NCBI RefSeq assembly: GCF_008365405.1
Contig: NZ_QOKV01000012.1
Coordinates: forward strand, 62,001-126,000
DNA: 64,000 bases
Reading direction: 5' to 3'
Source: Azospirillum brasilense
GTDB lineage: Bacteria > Pseudomonadota > Alphaproteobacteria > Azospirillales > Azospirillaceae
Below the pieces are notes generated by a model. It saw nothing but the letters and a program-made list of their open reading frames with translations, ran no database searches and was not told where the DNA came from. Made by a program: the position numbers and the translations under genes. Positions 9,947 to 18,384 of this stretch are shown piece after piece. The stretch's first letter is position 1; each line of letters opens with the position of its first letter.

Positions 9947-9964
9947 TAACAAAGTGATTTGTTA
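9947..9964. promoter_or_regulatory. Palindrome upstream of the adhesin gene (putative operator)
   Basis: TAACAAAGTGATTTGTTA has perfect 7-base arms around a 4-base centre and lies 46 bases upstream of the adhesin ATG, in an AT-rich promoter-like stretch. Symmetry and position suggest a binding site for a dimeric regulator. The regulator is not identifiable from this window. Confidence 0.4.
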
Positions 9965-10042
9965 AAGAAATTCTGAACGCTGCCGGTCTTTTGGCCGATC
10001 GGAAGTTAATTCTTCTTGGATCGGCGGTCACACAACAACGAA

Positions 10043-10061
10043 ATCCCCGCAGGGCGGGGAT
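10043..10061 (-). terminator. Secondary hairpin between the adhesin and the sugar ABC operon
   Basis: ATCCCCGC and GCGGGGAT form a perfect 8-bp stem with a 3-base loop, followed on the minus strand by a T-rich stretch (TTTCGTTGTTG). It lies about 175 bases beyond the last gene of the sugar operon and could serve as a backup terminator that shields the adhesin promoter. The rest of 9953-10236 holds no credible gene. Confidence 0.45.
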
Positions 10062-10173
10062 GGTTACTGCATGAATTTTGGCTCATGCGGAAGCAAATTG
10101 TCGATTATTGACACATTTGAGACTTTGGTTGTGAAAGAGGCGGAGGTGCCTTTCTAAAAAGTGGTGTTCGGAA

Positions 10174-10222
10174 ACGGCGCCGCACCCGCCAACCCAACCC
10201 TGGGGTGGCTGCGCGGCGCCGT
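10174..10222 (-). terminator. Probable terminator of the ten-gene catabolic operon
   Basis: ACGGCGCCGC (10174-10183) and GCGGCGCCGT (10213-10222) form a perfect 10-bp stem; the loop can pair further (GCCAACCC with GGGTGGC). On the minus strand it starts 14 bases after the ATPase stop and is followed by TTTCC and, further on, a run of five T. The stem is strong but the T tract is imperfect. Confidence 0.6.
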
Positions 10223-10236
10223 CCGTACGGATCGCG

Positions 10237-11457
10237 TCAGGAGGCCGTGCGGATGGTGCCGACGCGTCCCCCGGCCAGGAAATCCTCCGCCGCCCGTCCG
10301 CCAACGCGGAGGCCGCTGTCCTTTTCGAACAGCGAGAAGTCCTTCAGCAGGCAGTCGATCCCGACCGCCTCGCCGACGCGCAGCTCGCTGTAGCCGGGGA
10401 CGGAGACCATCACCTCGTCGGTCAGGCCGCCGTCGTCGTCGTGGGCGGTGTGGACGCCGGACAGCTTCACCGAGATCAGCGATTCCGCCCCCACATGCTC
10501 GACCAGGGTGACGGTGCCCGGCAGGCTCTTGCCCTGGCCCGGCGGCACGATGGCGAGCGCGCCGGGGCGCAGGCCCAGCCAGATCTTCATGCGGCTGCTG
10601 CCGCCCGGGCGTTCGGCCTTGTCGGGCAGCGGCAGGACGCTGTTGCCGATGCGCACGGTCATGCCCTCGACCTCGGCGTCGATCAGGTTCATGGGCGGCG
10701 TGCCGATGAAGCGGGCGACGTAGGTGTTGGCCGGCTTCTCGTAGATCTCGCGCGGGGTGCCGTACTGCTGGAGGTGCCCGTCGCGCATCAACGCGATGCG
10801 GGTGCCCATGGTCATCGCCTCGATCTGGTCGTGGGTGACATAGACGAAGTTGCCGCCGACCCGCTGGTGGAGCTGGGTGATCTCCGCCCGCATTGCGGTG
10901 CGCAGCTTGGCGTCGAGGTTCGACAGCGGCTCATCCATCAGGAAGGCCGACGGCTCGCGCACCATGGCGCGGCCGAGCGCCACGCGCTGGCGCTGGCCGC
11001 CCGACAGGGTGCGCGGGTGGCGGTCCAGCACCTTGGTCAGGGCCAGCGTGTCGGCGGTGCGTTCCACCAGCTCGCGCACCTCCGGCGAGTTCTCGATGCG
11101 GCGCTTGAAATAGTCGCCGATGAAGGGGACGTGGAACCACCAGCGGAACTGCCGCATGATCAGCGGGAAGGCGATGTTCCGCCGCACCGTCATGTGCGGG
11201 TAGAGCGCGTAGGACTGGAAGACGAAGGCCATGTCGCGGTCGCTGGGCGGCAGCTCGTCCACCCGCTTGCCGCCGAGATGGATCTCGCCGCTGGTCACCG
11301 TCTCAAGCCCCGCGATCATGCGCAGGATGGTGGACTTGCCGCAGCCCGACGGGCCGAGCAGCACCAGGAATTCGTCGTCGCCGGCCTCCAGGCTCACGTT
11401 GTCGATCACGGTCAGGGAACCGAAGGACTTCGTGACGTTCTGCAGTTTGATAGCCAT
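10237..11457 (-). CDS. Sugar-type ABC importer ATPase (UgpC/MalK family)
   Basis: Energises the importer encoded just upstream. The 406 residues carry Walker A GPSGCGKST (35-43), the signature LSGGQ (151-155), Walker B LMDEP (173-177) and a C-terminal OB-type regulatory domain (about 240-380) typical of the carbohydrate uptake CUT1 ATPases. A hydrophobic/aromatic insertion of about 25 residues (near 102-125, MRQFRWWFHVPF) between Walker A and the signature is longer than in E. coli MalK or UgpC. It is the last gene of the minus-strand operon and is followed by a strong hairpin. The substrate cannot be read from the ATPase; the neighbouring enzymes point to a sugar, sugar acid or a related polyhydroxy compound. 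Confidence 0.93.
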   Translation of the reverse strand: MAIKLQNVTKSFGSLTVIDNVSLEAGDDEFLVLLGPSGCGKSTILRMIAGLETVTSGEIHLGGKRVDELPPSDRDMAFVFQSYALYPHMTVRRNIAFPLIMRQFRWWFHVPFIGDYFKRRIENSPEVRELVERTADTLALTKVLDRHPRTLSGGQRQRVALGRAMVREPSAFLMDEPLSNLDAKLRTAMRAEITQLHQRVGGNFVYVTHDQIEAMTMGTRIALMRDGHLQQYGTPREIYEKPANTYVARFIGTPPMNLIDAEVEGMTVRIGNSVLPLPDKAERPGGSSRMKIWLGLRPGALAIVPPGQGKSLPGTVTLVEHVGAESLISVKLSGVHTAHDDDGGLTDEVMVSVPGYSELRVGEAVGIDCLLKDFSLFEKDSGLRVGGRAAEDFLAGGRVGTIRTAS

Positions 11458-11517
11458 GGGCTTTTCCCTTTTATCTCTCGGGCGTGTCGGTGCAAGGGGG
11501 GCGGGATCGGCCCACGG

Positions 11518-12339
11518 TCAGCCCTTGACGCCGCCGGTCGTCATGCCGGCGACCACGTAGCGTTGGACGAACAGGTAGAAGACGACCGCCGGCAGCGTGT
11601 AGATGAAGCCGACCGCCATGACCGTGTGCACCGGGGTGCTCAGCTCGCCCACGAAGCTGGCGAGGCCGACCGAGGCGGTGCGCAGGGCGTCGTCGCTGAT
11701 GAAGGTCTGGGCGAAGACATACTCGTTCCAGCCGTGGAAGAAGGCGATCACCGCCGCCGCCGCCAGCGTCGGCGCGATCAGCGGAACCACCACCGCCAGC
11801 ACGATGCCGAGGCGGGAGCAGCCGTCCACCCTTGCGGCCTCCTCGATCTCCGAGGGCACGCCGTCGATGGCGCCCTTCAGAATCCAGGTCACCACCGGCA
11901 CCGTGAAGGCCGTGTTGGCCAGGATCAGGCCGAGCAGCGTGTTGAGCAGCGACAGCTTGGTGAAGATGTCGTAGAGCGGCACCACCAGCATCGCTTCCGG
12001 CAGCATCTGCGTCATGAACAGCGCGAAGCCGAGCAGCAGCTTGCCGTTGAAGGTCAGCCGCGACAGCGCGTAGGCCGGCAGCACCGACAAAAGGATGCTC
12101 AGCACCGTGGTTCCGACCGCGACGATCAGGCTGTTGACCAGCCACTGGCGCAGCGAGGTCTCGGTGAAGGCGGCGGCGTAGGTGCCGATCTGCGACAGCG
12201 TCGGCAGCAGGTTCGGCGTGTCGTCGAACAGCCGCTCCGACGGGGTGAGCGAGGTCACCAGCATCCAGTAGAGCGGGAAGGCCGCCACCCCGAGGAGGAC
12301 CAGGACGGCGAGCGTGCGGGCCGTGGAATTGTGTTTCAT
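11518..12339 (-). CDS. Sugar-type ABC importer permease (MalG/UgpE family)
   Basis: Inner-membrane permease of 273 residues with six predicted membrane helices and the EAA loop (EIEEAARVDGCSRLGIVLAV, about residues 163-182) that docks on the ATPase. The N-terminal helix and periplasmic segment match MalG-type permeases. It starts four bases after the stop of the partner permease, so the pair is translationally linked. It forms one importer with the binding protein at 13337-14602 and the ATPase at 10237-11457. Confidence 0.93.
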   Translation of the reverse strand: MKHNSTARTLAVLVLLGVAAFPLYWMLVTSLTPSERLFDDTPNLLPTLSQIGTYAAAFTETSLRQWLVNSLIVAVGTTVLSILLSVLPAYALSRLTFNGKLLLGFALFMTQMLPEAMLVVPLYDIFTKLSLLNTLLGLILANTAFTVPVVTWILKGAIDGVPSEIEEAARVDGCSRLGIVLAVVVPLIAPTLAAAAVIAFFHGWNEYVFAQTFISDDALRTASVGLASFVGELSTPVHTVMAVGFIYTLPAVVFYLFVQRYVVAGMTTGGVKG

Positions 12340-12343
12340 GACA

Positions 12344-13282
12344 TCACCGCTTTCCGGCGGCCTTTTCCGCCCGCGTCGACAGCCAGAAGTAGACCAGCGT
12401 CACCAGGATCGCGACGACCAGCCCGATGATGCCGACCGCCGCCGCCCGGCCGAGGTCGAGGTAGACGAAGGCGCGGCGGTAGAGGTCGATGACCAGCGTG
12501 TTGGTCTCGCCCAGCGGGCCGCCCTGGGTCATCAGCCAGATCACGTCGAAGCGGCGCAGCGACCACACGGTGATGAGCAGGGTCAGCAGGGCCACCGACG
12601 GGCGGATGGTCGGCCAGGTGACGGCGCGGAAGATGCTGAGCCGGTCGGCCCCGTCGATCACCGCCGCCTCGCGCAGCTCCGACGGCACACCCTGGAGGGC
12701 GGCCAGGATGACGACGGAGGAGAAGGGGAAGATCTGCCAGATCGTGGTGATCAGGATGGCCGGCAGGGCGAAGGACGGCTCGTCCAGCCAGTTCACCCCG
12801 CCGTCGGCGAAGCCGAGGAACTGGGCGAGGTGGCTGAACAGGCCGTACTGCGCGTTGAACATCCACACGAAGATCAGCGCCGCGGCGACCGGCGGGGCGG
12901 CCCACGGAATGGTGACCAGCGCGCGGGCGATGCCGCGCCCCCGGAAGGTGCCGTCGAGCAGCAGCGCCGCCAGCAGGCCGAGCCCGATGGAGGCGACCAC
13001 GCAGACCAGCGTGTAGACCGCGGTGACGCGCAGGACCTGATGGAACTCCGGGTCGAAGACAAGCTCGCGGTAATTGTCGAGCCCGACGTAGGTCTGCTGG
13101 CCGGGCGAGAGCAGCGAGGTGGAGGTGACGCTGAGCAGGAATTCCTGCACCAGCGGGTAGCCCTGGAAGACCAGGAGATAGAGCGCCACCGGGGCGACGA
13201 AGAGCGCGGGAACCCAGCGGCCATGGTCGATCGGCGCGCGCCGCGCGGCGGCCCTGGGCTGGCTCACGGTCCTGCTCATCAT
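12344..13282 (-). CDS. Sugar-type ABC importer permease (MalF/UgpA family)
   Basis: Inner-membrane permease of 312 residues with an N-terminal cytoplasmic tail rich in Arg and Ala, six membrane helices and an EAA motif (ELREAAVIDGADRLSIFRAV). Length and layout fit the UgpA subgroup, which lacks the large periplasmic loop of MalF. Two adjacent ATG codons are possible starts (13282 or three bases later). It follows the binding-protein gene after a 54-base gap that holds a GC-rich hairpin. Confidence 0.93.
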   Translation of the reverse strand: MMSRTVSQPRAAARRAPIDHGRWVPALFVAPVALYLLVFQGYPLVQEFLLSVTSTSLLSPGQQTYVGLDNYRELVFDPEFHQVLRVTAVYTLVCVVASIGLGLLAALLLDGTFRGRGIARALVTIPWAAPPVAAALIFVWMFNAQYGLFSHLAQFLGFADGGVNWLDEPSFALPAILITTIWQIFPFSSVVILAALQGVPSELREAAVIDGADRLSIFRAVTWPTIRPSVALLTLLITVWSLRRFDVIWLMTQGGPLGETNTLVIDLYRRAFVYLDLGRAAAVGIIGLVVAILVTLVYFWLSTRAEKAAGKR

Positions 13283-13305
13283 GATGCGGTATCCGGAGTT
13301 GGGAC

Positions 13306-13327
13306 CGGCGGCGCCGGGGCGCCGCCG
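13306..13327 (-). promoter_or_regulatory. Intercistronic hairpin after the sugar-binding protein gene
   Basis: CGGCGGCGCC (13306-13315) and GGCGCCGCCG (13318-13327) form a perfect 10-bp stem only 9-10 bases after the binding-protein stop. No T tract follows on the minus strand, so it is unlikely to be a complete terminator. Such hairpins are known to protect the upstream message and to lower downstream expression, which suits a binding protein needed in excess over its permeases. Confidence 0.55.
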
Positions 13328-13336
13328 ATGAAGGCG

Positions 13337-14602
13337 TTACTTCTGGGCGAGCACGCGGGCGGTGATCAGGCGCTGCGCCTCGTCCATGGCGGTCTGCGGG
13401 GCGACGCCGCCCTGGAGCACCTTGAGGAGCTGCTGGACGATGATCTGCTGGATCTCCGGCGCCTTGGTCTCAAGCCCCTGCGGCAGGGCGGGGACGCTGT
13501 TCGGGGTCTGCGCGTCGTAGACCTTCAGCCAGGGCATGGCCTGAAGCTCCTCCGGCGTGCGCTCCACCGTCGTCGCGACGTTGGCCGCACCGAGAAGGGT
13601 CTGGAGTTCCTGCTGCTGCTGGGGCTGGAGCGCCCATTGCAGGAACTTGCCGGCGGCGTCCTTCACCTTGGTGTTGGCGTTGATGGTCACCGGAGCCAGG
13701 ATCATGCCCTGCTCCTTGTGCGGGAAGGGCGACGGGGCGGCGGCGATGGGGTGCGCCTTGCCCTGCGAGGTCAGGATGGTGGCGACGCCGCCGTTGTCGA
13801 TCTCCATGGCGACCTTGCCTTCCCAGAACATCCGCCGGTAGGTGGCGGCGTCGGTGCCCTTGGGGATCATGCCGGCGTCATAGACGGTCTTGTAGGCGGC
13901 GACACCCGCCACGACCTCCGGGCTGTTGAAGGTCGGCGTGCCGTCCGGCTTGGACCAGCGCCCGCCGAAGCCGTAGACGAAGTTGGTCAGGTCGTACCAG
14001 ACGCCGCCGCGCTCGGCCATCGTGGCGCGGAAGGCGAAGCCGTAGTTGCCGTCCTTCGTCGCCTCCTTGCCGAGCTTCACGAACTCCTCGAAGGTCTTGG
14101 GCGGCGTGCCGTTGGGCAGCAGCGCGGCGTTGTAGACCATCGCGTAGTTGGCGGTGTCGAAGGCGAAGCCGTAGCGCTTGCCCTCGACCTTCATGTACTG
14201 GTCGGCGGCGGTGAAGTTGTGGGCACCGTCCTTCACGATGTCGTCGATCGGCAGGACCGACTTGGCGGCCACCGCGGCGTAAAATTCCGGCAGGTCGAAG
14301 CGGATCACGTCGGGGCCGCCGTTGCCGCCCATCTGCGTGAAGATGGTGGTGGCGAAGGAGGAGAAGGGGATGGTGACCGGCTTTACCTCGATGTCGGGCT
14401 GGGACTGGTTGAACTTCTCCACCCAGGCCTTCAGCCGGTCGCCGCGGCCGACCTCGGCGAAGTGGGACGCAGCGAAGGTCACCACCGTCTTGCCCGACGA
14501 TTGGGCCAGGGCGACCGACGCGGTGCCCAGCGCCAGGGCGGCGGCGAGCCCGCCGGCCAGGATCGGGGTGATGCCCGTGATTGCGCTCAGAAACGGCTTC
14601 AT
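13337..14602 (-). CDS. Sugar-type ABC importer periplasmic binding protein
   Basis: Extracellular solute-binding protein family 1 (UgpB/MalE-like), 421 residues from ATG 14602 with GGAGGA upstream. The signal peptide (about 1-35) has a Lys-Pro start, a long Ala/Leu core and ends in ALAQ. The body begins KTVVTFAASHFAEVGRGDRLKAWVEKFNQ, the usual first strand and helix of these proteins. It is the seventh gene of the operon, 100 bases after the semialdehyde dehydrogenase gene, and is followed by a hairpin. The ligand is unknown; the enzymes encoded upstream suggest that it is degraded to 2-oxoglutarate. Confidence 0.92.
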   Translation of the reverse strand: MKPFLSAITGITPILAGGLAAALALGTASVALAQSSGKTVVTFAASHFAEVGRGDRLKAWVEKFNQSQPDIEVKPVTIPFSSFATTIFTQMGGNGGPDVIRFDLPEFYAAVAAKSVLPIDDIVKDGAHNFTAADQYMKVEGKRYGFAFDTANYAMVYNAALLPNGTPPKTFEEFVKLGKEATKDGNYGFAFRATMAERGGVWYDLTNFVYGFGGRWSKPDGTPTFNSPEVVAGVAAYKTVYDAGMIPKGTDAATYRRMFWEGKVAMEIDNGGVATILTSQGKAHPIAAAPSPFPHKEQGMILAPVTINANTKVKDAAGKFLQWALQPQQQQELQTLLGAANVATTVERTPEELQAMPWLKVYDAQTPNSVPALPQGLETKAPEIQQIIVQQLLKVLQGGVAPQTAMDEAQRLITARVLAQK

Positions 14603-14702
14603 GCTGCGTCCTCCTCTGAATTTGTTCGTTTGCTGTCTTTTTTGGTTGGATTGGCCCGCAATCCGGGAACCATACCAGAGTATGCGGGCCGGTGGTCGGG
14701 GT

Positions 14703-16283
14703 TCAGTGCCGGCCCAACGCTCCGTCGACCCGGCGCCACAGCCCCAGCGGGTTGCCGTCGCGCAGGGCCTCAGGCAACAGTTCGGCCGGGATGTCCTGGT
14801 AGCAGACGGGCCGCAGGAACCGCTCGATGGCCGCCGTGCCGACCGAGGTCGTGCGGCCGTCCGACGTGGCCGGGAAGGGGCCGCCATGCACCATGGCGTG
14901 GCAGACCTCGACGCCCGTCGGCCAGCCGTTCGCCAGGATGCGGCCGGCCTTGCGCTCCAGCGTCGGCAGCAGGACCGCCGCCGCTCCGGTGTCCGCCGCG
15001 TCCATCTGAAGCGTCGCGGTGAGCTGGCCGTCCAGCCGTTCCGCCACCGCGCGCAAGGAGTCCAGATCCGGGCAGCGGATGAGCAGCGAGGCGGCGCCGA
15101 ACACCTCCTCCCGCAGGGCCGGATCGTCGAGGAAGGCGTCGGCGGTCGTGGCGAACAGCGCCGCCCGGCACCGGTTGGGGCCATCGCCGTCCAGCCCGCG
15201 GGCCAGCGTCGCCACGCGGGCGTTGCCGGACAGGGCCGCCACCCCGGCGTCGAAGGCGGCGTGGATGCCCGGGGTCAGCATGGTCGGCGCCGCGCTGCCG
15301 CCCAGCGCCTCCACGGCGGCCGCCACGAAGCGGTCGAGGTCCGGCCCGTCGACGCCCAACAGGATGCCGGGGTTGGTGCAGAACTGCCCGGCGCCCAGGG
15401 TCAGCGAGGCGACGAAGCTCTTGCCCAGCGCCTCCGCCCGCGCGGCGAGCGCCGCCGGCAGCAGGAAGACCGGGTTGATGCTGCTCATCTCCGCGTAGAC
15501 GGGGATCGGTTCCGGACGCTTGGCCGCCACCTCCATCAGCGCGACGCCGCCGCGGCGCGACCCGGTGAAGCCGACCGCCTTGATGCGCGGGTCGGCGACC
15601 AGCGCCGTGCCCACCGACGAGCCGGCGCCGAAGATCAGCGAGAAGACGCCCTCCGGCAGCCCGCATTCGGCGACGGCGGCCTGGACGGCGCGGCCGACCA
15701 GCTCCGACGTGCCGGGATGGGCGGAGTGGGCCTTGACCACCACCGGGCAGCCGGCGGCGAAGGCCGAGGCGGTGTCGCCGCCGGCCACCGAAAAGGCCAG
15801 CGGAAAGTTGCTGGCGCCGAACACCGCCACGGGGCCGAGCGGGATGCGGCGCTGGCGCAGGTCGGGGCGGGGCAGGGGCGCGCGCTCCGGCTGGGGCGGG
15901 TCGATGCGGGCGCCGAGCCAGCTGCCCTCGCGCACCACCGCGGCGAACAGGCGGAGCTGGCCGACGGTGCGGCCCCGCTCCCCCTCCAGCCGGGCGCGCG
16001 GCAGACCGCTTTCGGCCATGGCGCGGACGATGAGGGAGTCGCCGAGGTCGAGGATGTTGCGGGCGACCGCCTCCAGGAAGACGGCGCGGTCCTCCGGTGC
16101 GGTTTCGCGGAAGCGGTCGAAGGCGTCCCAGGCGAGCTGGCAGGCGCGGTCCACCTCCGCCGCCCCGCCGCCGCCGAAGGCGGGGTCCAGCGTCGCCCCG
16201 GTGGACGGGTCGATGGCGTGGATCTCGCCGTTGCGGCCGCGGTGGCTCTCGGCGCCGATCAGCATCATGCCGGTGAGGGTCAC
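14703..16283 (-). CDS. Alpha-ketoglutarate semialdehyde dehydrogenase
   Basis: NAD(P)-dependent aldehyde dehydrogenase, 526 residues, expected to oxidise 2-oxoglutarate semialdehyde to 2-oxoglutarate, the last step of non-phosphorylating pentose, glucarate and hydroxyproline routes. Catalytic Cys302 ([11 protein letters not shown]), general base Glu265 (YAEMSSINP) and the cofactor-binding GFTGSRRGG (238-246) are present. The long Gly-rich N-terminus and the sequence style fit the KGSADH isozymes described in Azospirillum brasilense; which isozyme this is cannot be decided here. It uses a GTG start at 16283 with AAAGGA upstream; an in-frame ATG at 16268 lacks a ribosome-binding site. Its leader contains four perfect copies of a 15-base repeat. 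The preceding XylX-like gene would provide its substrate. Confidence 0.88.
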   Translation of the reverse strand: MTLTGMMLIGAESHRGRNGEIHAIDPSTGATLDPAFGGGGAAEVDRACQLAWDAFDRFRETAPEDRAVFLEAVARNILDLGDSLIVRAMAESGLPRARLEGERGRTVGQLRLFAAVVREGSWLGARIDPPQPERAPLPRPDLRQRRIPLGPVAVFGASNFPLAFSVAGGDTASAFAAGCPVVVKAHSAHPGTSELVGRAVQAAVAECGLPEGVFSLIFGAGSSVGTALVADPRIKAVGFTGSRRGGVALMEVAAKRPEPIPVYAEMSSINPVFLLPAALAARAEALGKSFVASLTLGAGQFCTNPGILLGVDGPDLDRFVAAAVEALGGSAAPTMLTPGIHAAFDAGVAALSGNARVATLARGLDGDGPNRCRAALFATTADAFLDDPALREEVFGAASLLIRCPDLDSLRAVAERLDGQLTATLQMDAADTGAAAVLLPTLERKAGRILANGWPTGVEVCHAMVHGGPFPATSDGRTTSVGTAAIERFLRPVCYQDIPAELLPEALRDGNPLGLWRRVDGALGRH

Positions 16284-16296
16284 GGGCGGGTCCTTT

Positions 16297-16367
16297 CTTG
16301 GTCTCGCTGCTCTTGGTCTCGCTGCTCTTGGTCTCGCTGCTCTTGGTCTCGCTGCTCTCGGTCTCGG
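16297..16367. repeat. 15-bp tandem repeat between the dehydratase and dehydrogenase genes
   Basis: Four perfect copies of CTTGGTCTCGCTGCT (16297-16356) and a partial, diverged fifth copy (to 16367) fill most of the 91-base gap between the XylX-like stop and the dehydrogenase start. The array is 13 bases upstream of the GTG start, so copy number could change the distance or structure of the leader without changing a protein. Confidence 0.95.
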
Positions 16368-16374
16368 GGCGGCA

Positions 16375-17559
16375 TCAGCCGAGCAGGCCGCGGCCCGCGA
16401 GGTTCCGCATCAGGGCGGCGGCGCCGAAGTCCCAGGGCGCGCAGTCGGCGCAATGGCGGACCCGGTTGGTCAGGCTGCCCAGCGCCGGGGCGGTGATGGT
16501 CACCACGTCGTCCAGCTTGTGGGTGAAGCCCTCGCCCGGACGGTCGCGGTCCTTGACCGGCGCGAACATGGTGCCGAGCAGCAGGACGAAGCCGTCCGGA
16601 TACTGGTGGTTCTCGCCGATGGTGGCCTCCACCAGTTCCACCGGGTCGCGGCTGATCTGCGACATGGAGCTGGAGCCCTCCAGCCGGAAGCCGTCGCTGC
16701 CCTCGACCACCAGCCCAAGCTCGGCGCTGCGCACGCCGTCGAGCGTGAAGCGGTCGTCGAACAGGCGGATGAAGGGGCCGATGGAGCCGCTGGCGTTGTT
16801 GTCCTTGGCCTTGCCGAGCAGCAGGGCGGAGCGCCCCTCGACGTCGCGCAGGTTCATGTCGTTGCCGAGCGTGGCGCCGACGATGTCCCCGCGGCTGGAG
16901 GCCAGGACGGCGATTTCCGGTTCCGGGTTGTTCCACACGGAATAGGGCGGGATGCCGACATGGGCGCCGGTGCCGACCGCCGACATCGGCTGGCCCTTGG
17001 TGAAGATCTCGGCGTCGGGGCCGATGCCGACCTCCAGATACTGCGACCACACCCCGCGGGCGATCAGCGCCTTCTTGACCTCCATGGCCTCCGGCGAGCC
17101 GGGCTTCAGGCTGGACAGGTCGCGCCCGATCAGCGCGTCGATGTCGGCGCGGATGGCCAGCGCCTTTTCCGGGGCGCCGCGCGCCTGCTCCTCGATGACG
17201 CGCTCCAGCAGGCTGACCACGAAGGTCACGCCGGACGCCTTCACCGCCTGGAGGTCGATGGGAGCCAGCAGCCAGGGCCGCTCCGGGTCGCGCCGGTCCT
17301 CGTCGGAGTTGGCGAGGATGGCGGCGGCGGTGCCGATCCATTCGCCGGGAAGGTCGCGGGCGATGGCCGCGGCGGCGCCGGATTCCACCAGATCGCGCAC
17401 GGTGGGCGCGTCGCGGCTGGTGATGTCGAAGACGTCCCGGCCGCGCACGGCGATGACCGAGGGGCCGACGCCGGGGCGCCAGGCGCGCCCGACCAGGAGC
17501 GCGCCCTCGTCCGCCGGCAGGGCGGCGGCGGGGTCGAGGGGAAGGGGTCGCTTGCTCAT
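16375..17559 (-). CDS. XylX-like 2-keto-3-deoxypentonate dehydratase (FAH family)
   Basis: Fumarylacetoacetate-hydrolase-fold enzyme of 394 residues from ATG 17559 (GAGGAG upstream). It closely resembles, from memory, the 2-keto-3-deoxy-D-xylonate dehydratase XylX of Caulobacter: shared landmarks are [39 protein letters not shown] text, HWNNPEPE-like text, [31 protein letters not shown] and [20 protein letters not shown]. The acidic residues of NPEPE and GNDMN would bind the divalent metal. The reaction yields 2-oxoglutarate semialdehyde, the substrate of the next gene product. It starts 17 bases after the crotonase stop. The stereochemistry of the true substrate is unknown, and another FAH-family reaction (hydrolase or isomerase) remains possible. 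Confidence 0.8.
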   Translation of the reverse strand: MSKRPLPLDPAAALPADEGALLVGRAWRPGVGPSVIAVRGRDVFDITSRDAPTVRDLVESGAAAAIARDLPGEWIGTAAAILANSDEDRRDPERPWLLAPIDLQAVKASGVTFVVSLLERVIEEQARGAPEKALAIRADIDALIGRDLSSLKPGSPEAMEVKKALIARGVWSQYLEVGIGPDAEIFTKGQPMSAVGTGAHVGIPPYSVWNNPEPEIAVLASSRGDIVGATLGNDMNLRDVEGRSALLLGKAKDNNASGSIGPFIRLFDDRFTLDGVRSAELGLVVEGSDGFRLEGSSSMSQISRDPVELVEATIGENHQYPDGFVLLLGTMFAPVKDRDRPGEGFTHKLDDVVTITAPALGSLTNRVRHCADCAPWDFGAAALMRNLAGRGLLG

Positions 17560-17576
17560 GGTGTCCGCTCCTCGTC

Positions 17577-18374
17577 TTACTTGCGCCGGAAGACCGGGCT
17601 GCGCTTTTCCTTGAAGGCGGCGCGCCCCTCGGCGGCGTCCGCGGTGGCGAAGCAGATGGTCTGCAGGTCGCGCTCGTACTCGATGGCCTTTTCCACCGGC
17701 ATGGTGTGGGCGGCCTTCAGGTTCAGCTTCGCCGTCTCCGCCGCGATGGGCGCGCGGCTGGCGACGATGGCGGCGATCTCCTGCGCGCGGGCGAGCAGGC
17801 GGTCGGCGGGCACCACCTCGCTGACGAGGCCCCAGGCCAGCGCCTTGTCCGCCGGGATCGGGTCGCCGGTCAGGATCATCATCGCGGCGTTGGAGGTGCC
17901 GATGGAGTGCGAGAGGAAGGCCGCCACGCCGCCGCCGCCGATCCAGCCGAGCTTGATCTCCGGCGCGCCGAACTGCGCGTTCTCCGACGCGATGCGGATG
18001 TCGCAGCTCATCGCCGTCTCCAGCCCGCCGCCGAAGGCGTAGCCGTTGACCGCGGCGATGCTGGGCTTGCGCAAGCCGCGGATGGCGTCGCAATAATCCT
18101 CGCGGTTGCGGAAGTTCCAGGCGGTGTCGTAGCGGTCCAACTCGCGGATGTCGGAGCCGCAGCAGAAGGCGCGCGGCCCGGCGCCGGTCAGCACGACGCA
18201 GCGGATGTCGTCGTCGGCGTTGCAGCGGGCGACGGCGGCGACCAGCTCCGCGGCCATCTCCGGGGTCACCGCGTTCAGCTTCTGCGGGCGGTCGAGCGTG
18301 ATGGTGGCGACGAAACCGTCCACCGTGACGGTGACCGCGCCGAGCGCCGGATCGGGGGTGTTGAGCGAGTCCAT
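17577..18374 (-). CDS. Enoyl-CoA hydratase/isomerase (crotonase) family protein
   Basis: Crotonase-fold enzyme of 265 residues acting on a CoA thioester. The oxyanion-hole segments (AFCCGSDI and NGYAFGGGLE) are visible, and both acidic positions used by hydratases are present (Glu in GGGLETAMSCDI and Glu in GAPEIKLGW). The normally Pro-Gly-rich loop after the second Glu reads WIGGGGVAAFL. ATG 18374 is preferred because AAGG lies just upstream and it leaves a 10-base gap to the previous stop; a TTG at 18404 would overlap that gene. With a CoA-transferase two genes upstream, it probably hydrates or dehydrates the CoA ester made by that enzyme, as CaiD does for carnitine, but the substrate is unknown. 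Confidence 0.85.
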   Translation of the reverse strand: MDSLNTPDPALGAVTVTVDGFVATITLDRPQKLNAVTPEMAAELVAAVARCNADDDIRCVVLTGAGPRAFCCGSDIRELDRYDTAWNFRNREDYCDAIRGLRKPSIAAVNGYAFGGGLETAMSCDIRIASENAQFGAPEIKLGWIGGGGVAAFLSHSIGTSNAAMMILTGDPIPADKALAWGLVSEVVPADRLLARAQEIAAIVASRAPIAAETAKLNLKAAHTMPVEKAIEYERDLQTICFATADAAEGRAAFKEKRSPVFRRK

Positions 18375-18384
18375 GGGATGGGCC

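Noticed and set aside
2672..9949. A 2425-codon open frame on the plus strand opposite the adhesin gene
   Set aside because: It mirrors the coding frame of the GC-rich adhesin and has Arg/Gly/His-rich, low-complexity content with no domains or ribosome-binding site. The minus-strand protein has clear domain repeats.
10083..10304. Small minus-strand open frame between the sugar ABC operon and the adhesin
   Set aside because: It overlaps the ATPase 3' end and the probable terminator hairpins, has no ribosome-binding site and no recognisable sequence.
12314..15022. A 902-codon plus-strand open frame opposite the ABC permease and binding protein genes
   Set aside because: Composition is that of a shadow frame (Arg, Gly, Asp, Gln, His), and the opposite strand encodes complete, well-known transporter proteins.
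16297..16367. Possible CRISPR array
   Set aside because: The 15-base units are directly adjacent without spacers, so this is a simple tandem repeat. No cas genes are present.
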